Below, in pieces: positions 5,711 to 6,700 of a DNA stretch of 6,700 bases. Numbering within the stretch: position 1 is the first letter of the stretch; each line of letters starts with the position of its first letter. Below the pieces are notes generated by a model. It was not told the origin of the DNA, did not search any database, and saw nothing but the letters and a program-made list of their open reading frames with translations. The stretch is from Candidatus Omnitrophota bacterium. Lineage in GTDB: Bacteria > Omnitrophota > Koll11 > Gorgyraeales > Gorgyraeaceae. The position numbers and the translations under genes are program-made. The DNA lies in the NCBI GenBank assembly GCA_018818505.1, contig JAHIRR010000172.1, positions 1 through 6,700 on the forward strand, written 5' to 3'.

Positions 5711-5832
5711 GTTACATGAGGTTACAAGAAGTTACAGAAGGTTACAGGAGGTTACGAAAGAGCGAAGATTCCAATGCTTTTAGTGTAACCTCATGTAACA
5801 TCCTGTAACCTCTTGTAACTTTGAATGGTAAC
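5711..5832. repeat. two opposed arrays of 10-bp GTTAC repeats forming a long inverted repeat
   Basis: Five units of consensus GTTACAnGAG start at 5711, 5721, 5731, 5741 and 5751, exactly 10 bp apart; a degenerate GCTAC lies just before at 5697. After a 29-nt spacer, GTAAC (the reverse complement of GTTAC) occurs at 5785, 5795, 5805 and 5815, again exactly 10 bp apart, with one more at 5828. Segments 5720-5755 and 5785-5820 are 36-nt inverted copies matching at about 31 of 36 positions, so an RNA could fold into a long stem. No T-run follows either arm. The array fills most of the 162-bp gap between kamA and the dehydrogenase-like gene. It may be a multi-site operator, an RNA structure or a dispersed genomic repeat. 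Confidence 0.85.
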
Positions 5833-5849
5833 TTTGGATGTGATAATTT

Positions 5850-6700
5850 ATGGATATAGGAATAGCAGCTGAAAATAGGCCTGATGAAAAAAGAGTGATC
5901 TTAAGGCCGGATGAGTTAAAGGAGATTGCATCCAGCCATGATGTATTTGTAGAAAAAGGCGCAGGAAAGGGTATTGGGATTAAAGATGAGGATTATCAAA
6001 AAGCAGGAGCTAAGATAGCCGATGCTAAAAAAGTCTATGCCTGCTCATTAGTCGTGCGGCTTAAAGAGCCAAAGGAAGAAGAGTTTAAATTAATGAAACC
6101 CGGCTCAGCTGTAATGAGTATGCTTCATTTGGCAGGCGGTCCCAGTCTGCGAGAGCTTTTCAAGAAATACAAAATAATAGCTATTGCTATGGAAGAAATC
6201 AGGGATGAGTTTGGAAAACGCAAAATTGAGGCATTGCACCAAACAGGTTGTCTTGCTATGGACAAGGGTTTTGAGCTTTGGGGCGGCGATCCTTCCAGAT
6301 GCAGTGTCAAGATCATGGGCTATGGCAATCTTGCATTTGGCGCGATCCAGTGCGCTGCCAGAAGATTTGCCAAAGTCGAGATCTTGAATAAAAAAGATTT
6401 TAAAGAGATGCAGAAGCATATTCCTGGCACAGACATTTTAGTCAATGCAATAAACTGGCCAATGGAGAAGCGGGGCAAGGAACTCCTGGTTACTCGCGAT
6501 ATGCTGAAGCTTTTTAAAAAAGGCGCTCTAATATTGGATCTTATCTCCAATCCCCCAGGCCAATCGCCTATAGAAACCATCCGTCCTACCTATTTGGACA
6601 ATATCTCTTACGAGGTAGATGGCGTGATCCATGCCTCTTGCTGGGGCTGGCCAGGCCTTGATCCCGCAGGCATTTCCCGCAGATACAGCATGCAGGCCGC
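5850..6700 (+). CDS. alanine dehydrogenase/transhydrogenase-like oxidoreductase (runs off right edge)
   Basis: At least 283 residues of an AlaDh/PNT-family protein are present. Such enzymes include alanine dehydrogenase, saccharopine dehydrogenase and transhydrogenase alpha subunits. Residues 1-135 are the N-terminal domain. R15, K72 (LKEP) and H93 (MLHLA) sit where alanine dehydrogenase has its pyruvate/alanine-binding Arg15, Lys75 and His96. The nucleotide-binding domain follows with GYGNLAFGA at 157-165 and, at the end of the second strand, N180-K181-K182 in place of the usual acidic residue, which suggests NADP(H) rather than NAD(H). In the segment matching VDIAIDQGG, the catalytic Asp is N234 (LDLISNPPG), and the usual NMPG is GWPG at 266-269. 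It is therefore probably not an ordinary alanine dehydrogenase; the substrate is unknown. ATG 5850 is the first start after an in-frame TAA at 5844. The ribosome site is weak (GGA at 5836-5838). Its position after kamA suggests lysine-related work. Confidence 0.85.
   Translation, partial: MDIGIAAENRPDEKRVILRPDELKEIASSHDVFVEKGAGKGIGIKDEDYQKAGAKIADAKKVYACSLVVRLKEPKEEEFKLMKPGSAVMSMLHLAGGPSLRELFKKYKIIAIAMEEIRDEFGKRKIEALHQTGCLAMDKGFELWGGDPSRCSVKIMGYGNLAFGAIQCAARRFAKVEILNKKDFKEMQKHIPGTDILVNAINWPMEKRGKELLVTRDMLKLFKKGALILDLISNPPGQSPIETIRPTYLDNISYEVDGVIHASCWGWPGLDPAGISRRYSMQA

Noticed and set aside
5575..5808. A 77-codon frame spanning the end of kamA and the 10-bp repeats
   Set aside because: It overlaps kamA in another frame, and much of its sequence is just translated repeats.
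5720..5820. The long inverted repeat as an intrinsic terminator of kamA
   Set aside because: There is no T-run after the stem, the stem is far longer than usual, and the downstream gene lies close by on the same strand.
5711..5832. CRISPR array
   Set aside because: The units are 10 bp with no spacers between them, and they occur in two opposed orientations.

Overview
The window reads as a chromosomal stretch from an uncultured bacterium of moderate-to-low GC. The gene style fits the Omnitrophota / wider PVC lineages: a Ski2-type helicase, a small TrkA-C membrane protein beside a divergent NodB-like deacetylase and a KamA, and a secreted protein whose mature end begins 'SLRIPIG'. That placement is inference from style only; no rRNA or marker gene is present.

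Layout. Positions 1-1455 (minus) hold the N-terminal 485 residues of a Ski2-like DEVH helicase that runs off the left edge. Positions 1456-1828 hold no gene. They contain a long imperfect palindrome (1527-1775) whose right arm is interrupted by a 100-bp MITE-like element (1628-1727) with a 4-bp target duplication, followed by a strong intrinsic terminator (1783-1814) for the next minus-strand gene. Positions 1829-2752 (minus) encode a secreted or membrane-anchored M23 (LytM-type) metallopeptidase with its own sigma70-like promoter (2814-2842) and a small 5'-leader hairpin. Positions 2753-3111 hold that promoter, a second copy of the 100-bp element in the opposite orientation (2919-3018), and a strong GC-rich hairpin (3027-3094) just before the ribosome binding site of the plus-strand genes.

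Positions 3112-5687 (plus) form a tight three-gene cluster: a TrkA-C/RCK_C membrane protein, a CE4/NodB-like polysaccharide deacetylase starting directly after its stop, and a KamA-family lysine 2,3-aminomutase overlapping the deacetylase by 37 bp. Positions 5688-5849 are non-coding and carry five GTTAC units at exactly 10-bp spacing, followed by an inverted set of four at the same spacing. From 5850 to the right edge runs a divergent alanine dehydrogenase / transhydrogenase-like oxidoreductase, cut off after 283 residues.

How it fits together. The KamA should convert L-lysine to beta-lysine, and the next gene is an amino-acid-dehydrogenase-like enzyme, so the pair may act on lysine or a derivative; this is inferred from adjacency. 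The most unusual DNA features are the two related 100-bp elements bracketing the peptidase gene, the provable insertion of one of them into an older palindrome, and the helically phased 10-bp repeat arrays between kamA and the dehydrogenase-like gene.
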